From Mya arenaria (taxonomy: Eukaryota; Mollusca; Bivalvia; Myida; Myidae), in contig NC_069132.1 of the NCBI RefSeq assembly GCF_026914265.1, positions 68,834,993-68,898,992 on the forward strand: a stretch of DNA of 64,000 nucleotides, in the 5' to 3' direction. Of this stretch, positions 63,030 to 64,000 are shown in pieces (position 1 is the stretch's first letter; every line of letters starts with the position of its first letter). The notes under the pieces were generated by a model. The model saw only the letters and a program-made list of their open reading frames with translations, did no database searches and was not told where the DNA came from. The translations under genes were made by a program, and so were the position numbers.

Positions 63030-64000
63030 ATACTTATTTGATAACATATCCATTACATCACTGAATCAATCGTTTTCGTTATTTGAAGCGCTTTATTTGA
63101 TAGCTTTATAGCTTGATTAATTTGCGATGAGTTTTGCTAATTAATTAGTAATTATTGAGAATCCTTCAAACCAAATAACTTGTTATGTACAGCTTAAAAA
63201 GATCTTAACGTTTAAGGTTCGTTATTCAGCATTACTTTTGAAACTAAAATGTTGAGCACACTTGATTTATGCCCGCCCAGAGTGCAACACGAGTAAAGAA
63301 TTTCCAGCTAGCAGATATTTACCACATAATTATACACGCTGGAAATAAAGTGAGCAGCGGAGCATTCTGGGCCGTACTGAAGATCATATAACCATAGCGA
63401 TCATTTTGGCTCTATGAAAAATACAATATCTCTTAACGAGGTTTGCTTGTATGCTGCGAGGTGCTTATAATTATAGTAAAAAAATAAGGCATATCTGGAA
63501 TATAAGGGAAAACAATGTTTTGAATTTGTTTCAGGATTAGCGAGTTAGTAAACCAGGAATTTGAACGGCCGTGGTTATTTCAAATGGTTAAAATTGTTAG
63601 CTACTAGCAAGCTAAGAAGTAAGATTCATTGCAAATGGAAAACAGTATATTTCATTTATGATAGTAAGTGTTAGAGGTTATCTGAGAACAATATTTTTGC
63701 ATTGATTTTTGGCTTATGTTTCAAGTGTTAATGTAAACAAGAGATCAGAATCCAAAGAGGCCTACAAACACAGAGGGGATACCGGCTGTTATCACGCTTT
63801 TGATTCCTATATTCATTCTTTTGAAAAACCTTGAACTACCATTAATAAAATTCTTATAAGGAAGCCGAACCAGCCGATCACAGGATAATTGCGATGTAAA
63901 TGAGTGATATCAAGATGGATTCCTCGATGTTATATTGAACTGCTTGTTATATCCGAGTTCACTTTTATGTTTATGTTCCTTATACATTATACAGATTGTA
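63030..64000. repeat. Duplicated block downstream of PPP1R27, running off the window
   Basis: The first 400 bp repeat 62270-62665, and from about 63282 to the right edge it repeats 54600-55385 in the same orientation. Conserved islands are described under the upstream copy. Confidence 0.8.

Overview
The window looks like nuclear DNA of a bivalve mollusc. It is AT-rich, the genes are made of short exons with GT-AG introns, several proteins are recognisable metazoan orthologues, and much of the rest is a mixture of short non-autonomous transposons, tRNA-derived SINEs and elements with internal tandem repeats that resemble the pearl/CvE (Helentron-associated) elements known from oysters and mussels. 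The species assignment is inference.

Six coding genes can be assembled exon by exon with matching splice phases. (1) 14398 to 1, minus: a divergent CMGC protein kinase (DYRK/HIPK/CLK-like) in ten visible exons, whose last exon runs off the left edge. (2) 17072-17716, plus: an intronless p24 cargo-receptor gene of the TMED3/TMED7 type. (3) 25711-21997, minus: a two-exon gene for a 172-residue protein I do not recognise. (4) 32693-28432, minus: a secreted-then-anchored protein with signal peptide, five EGF modules, one membrane helix and a short PPxY tail. (5) 49798-43407, minus: GPATCH2. (6) 57238-61323, plus: PPP1R27, a protein phosphatase 1 regulator with an RVxF motif and two ankyrin repeats. 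The neighbours share no obvious pathway, as expected for an animal genome.

The rest is repeats. An 82-bp satellite of about 24 units lies just downstream of the TMED gene (18.06-20.04 kb). At least five inverted-repeat (MITE or fold-back) families recur. Six pearl-like elements sit at 2.4, 6.4, 7.6, 13.8, 22.7 and 47.6 kb, two of them interrupted by later insertions. A decayed CR1/L2-like LINE with a FADD reverse transcriptase box lies at 52.7-54.2 kb on the minus strand. A diverged duplication flanks PPP1R27 (54.6-55.4 kb and 63.0-64.0 kb).

The most unusual signal is shared by two unrelated genes. In GPATCH2 and PPP1R27 the intron next to an exon holds several decayed tandem copies of that exon's boundary, that is, part of the coding sequence together with the splice site. 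This looks like repeated local duplication of splice-junction segments and is reported as the main finding.
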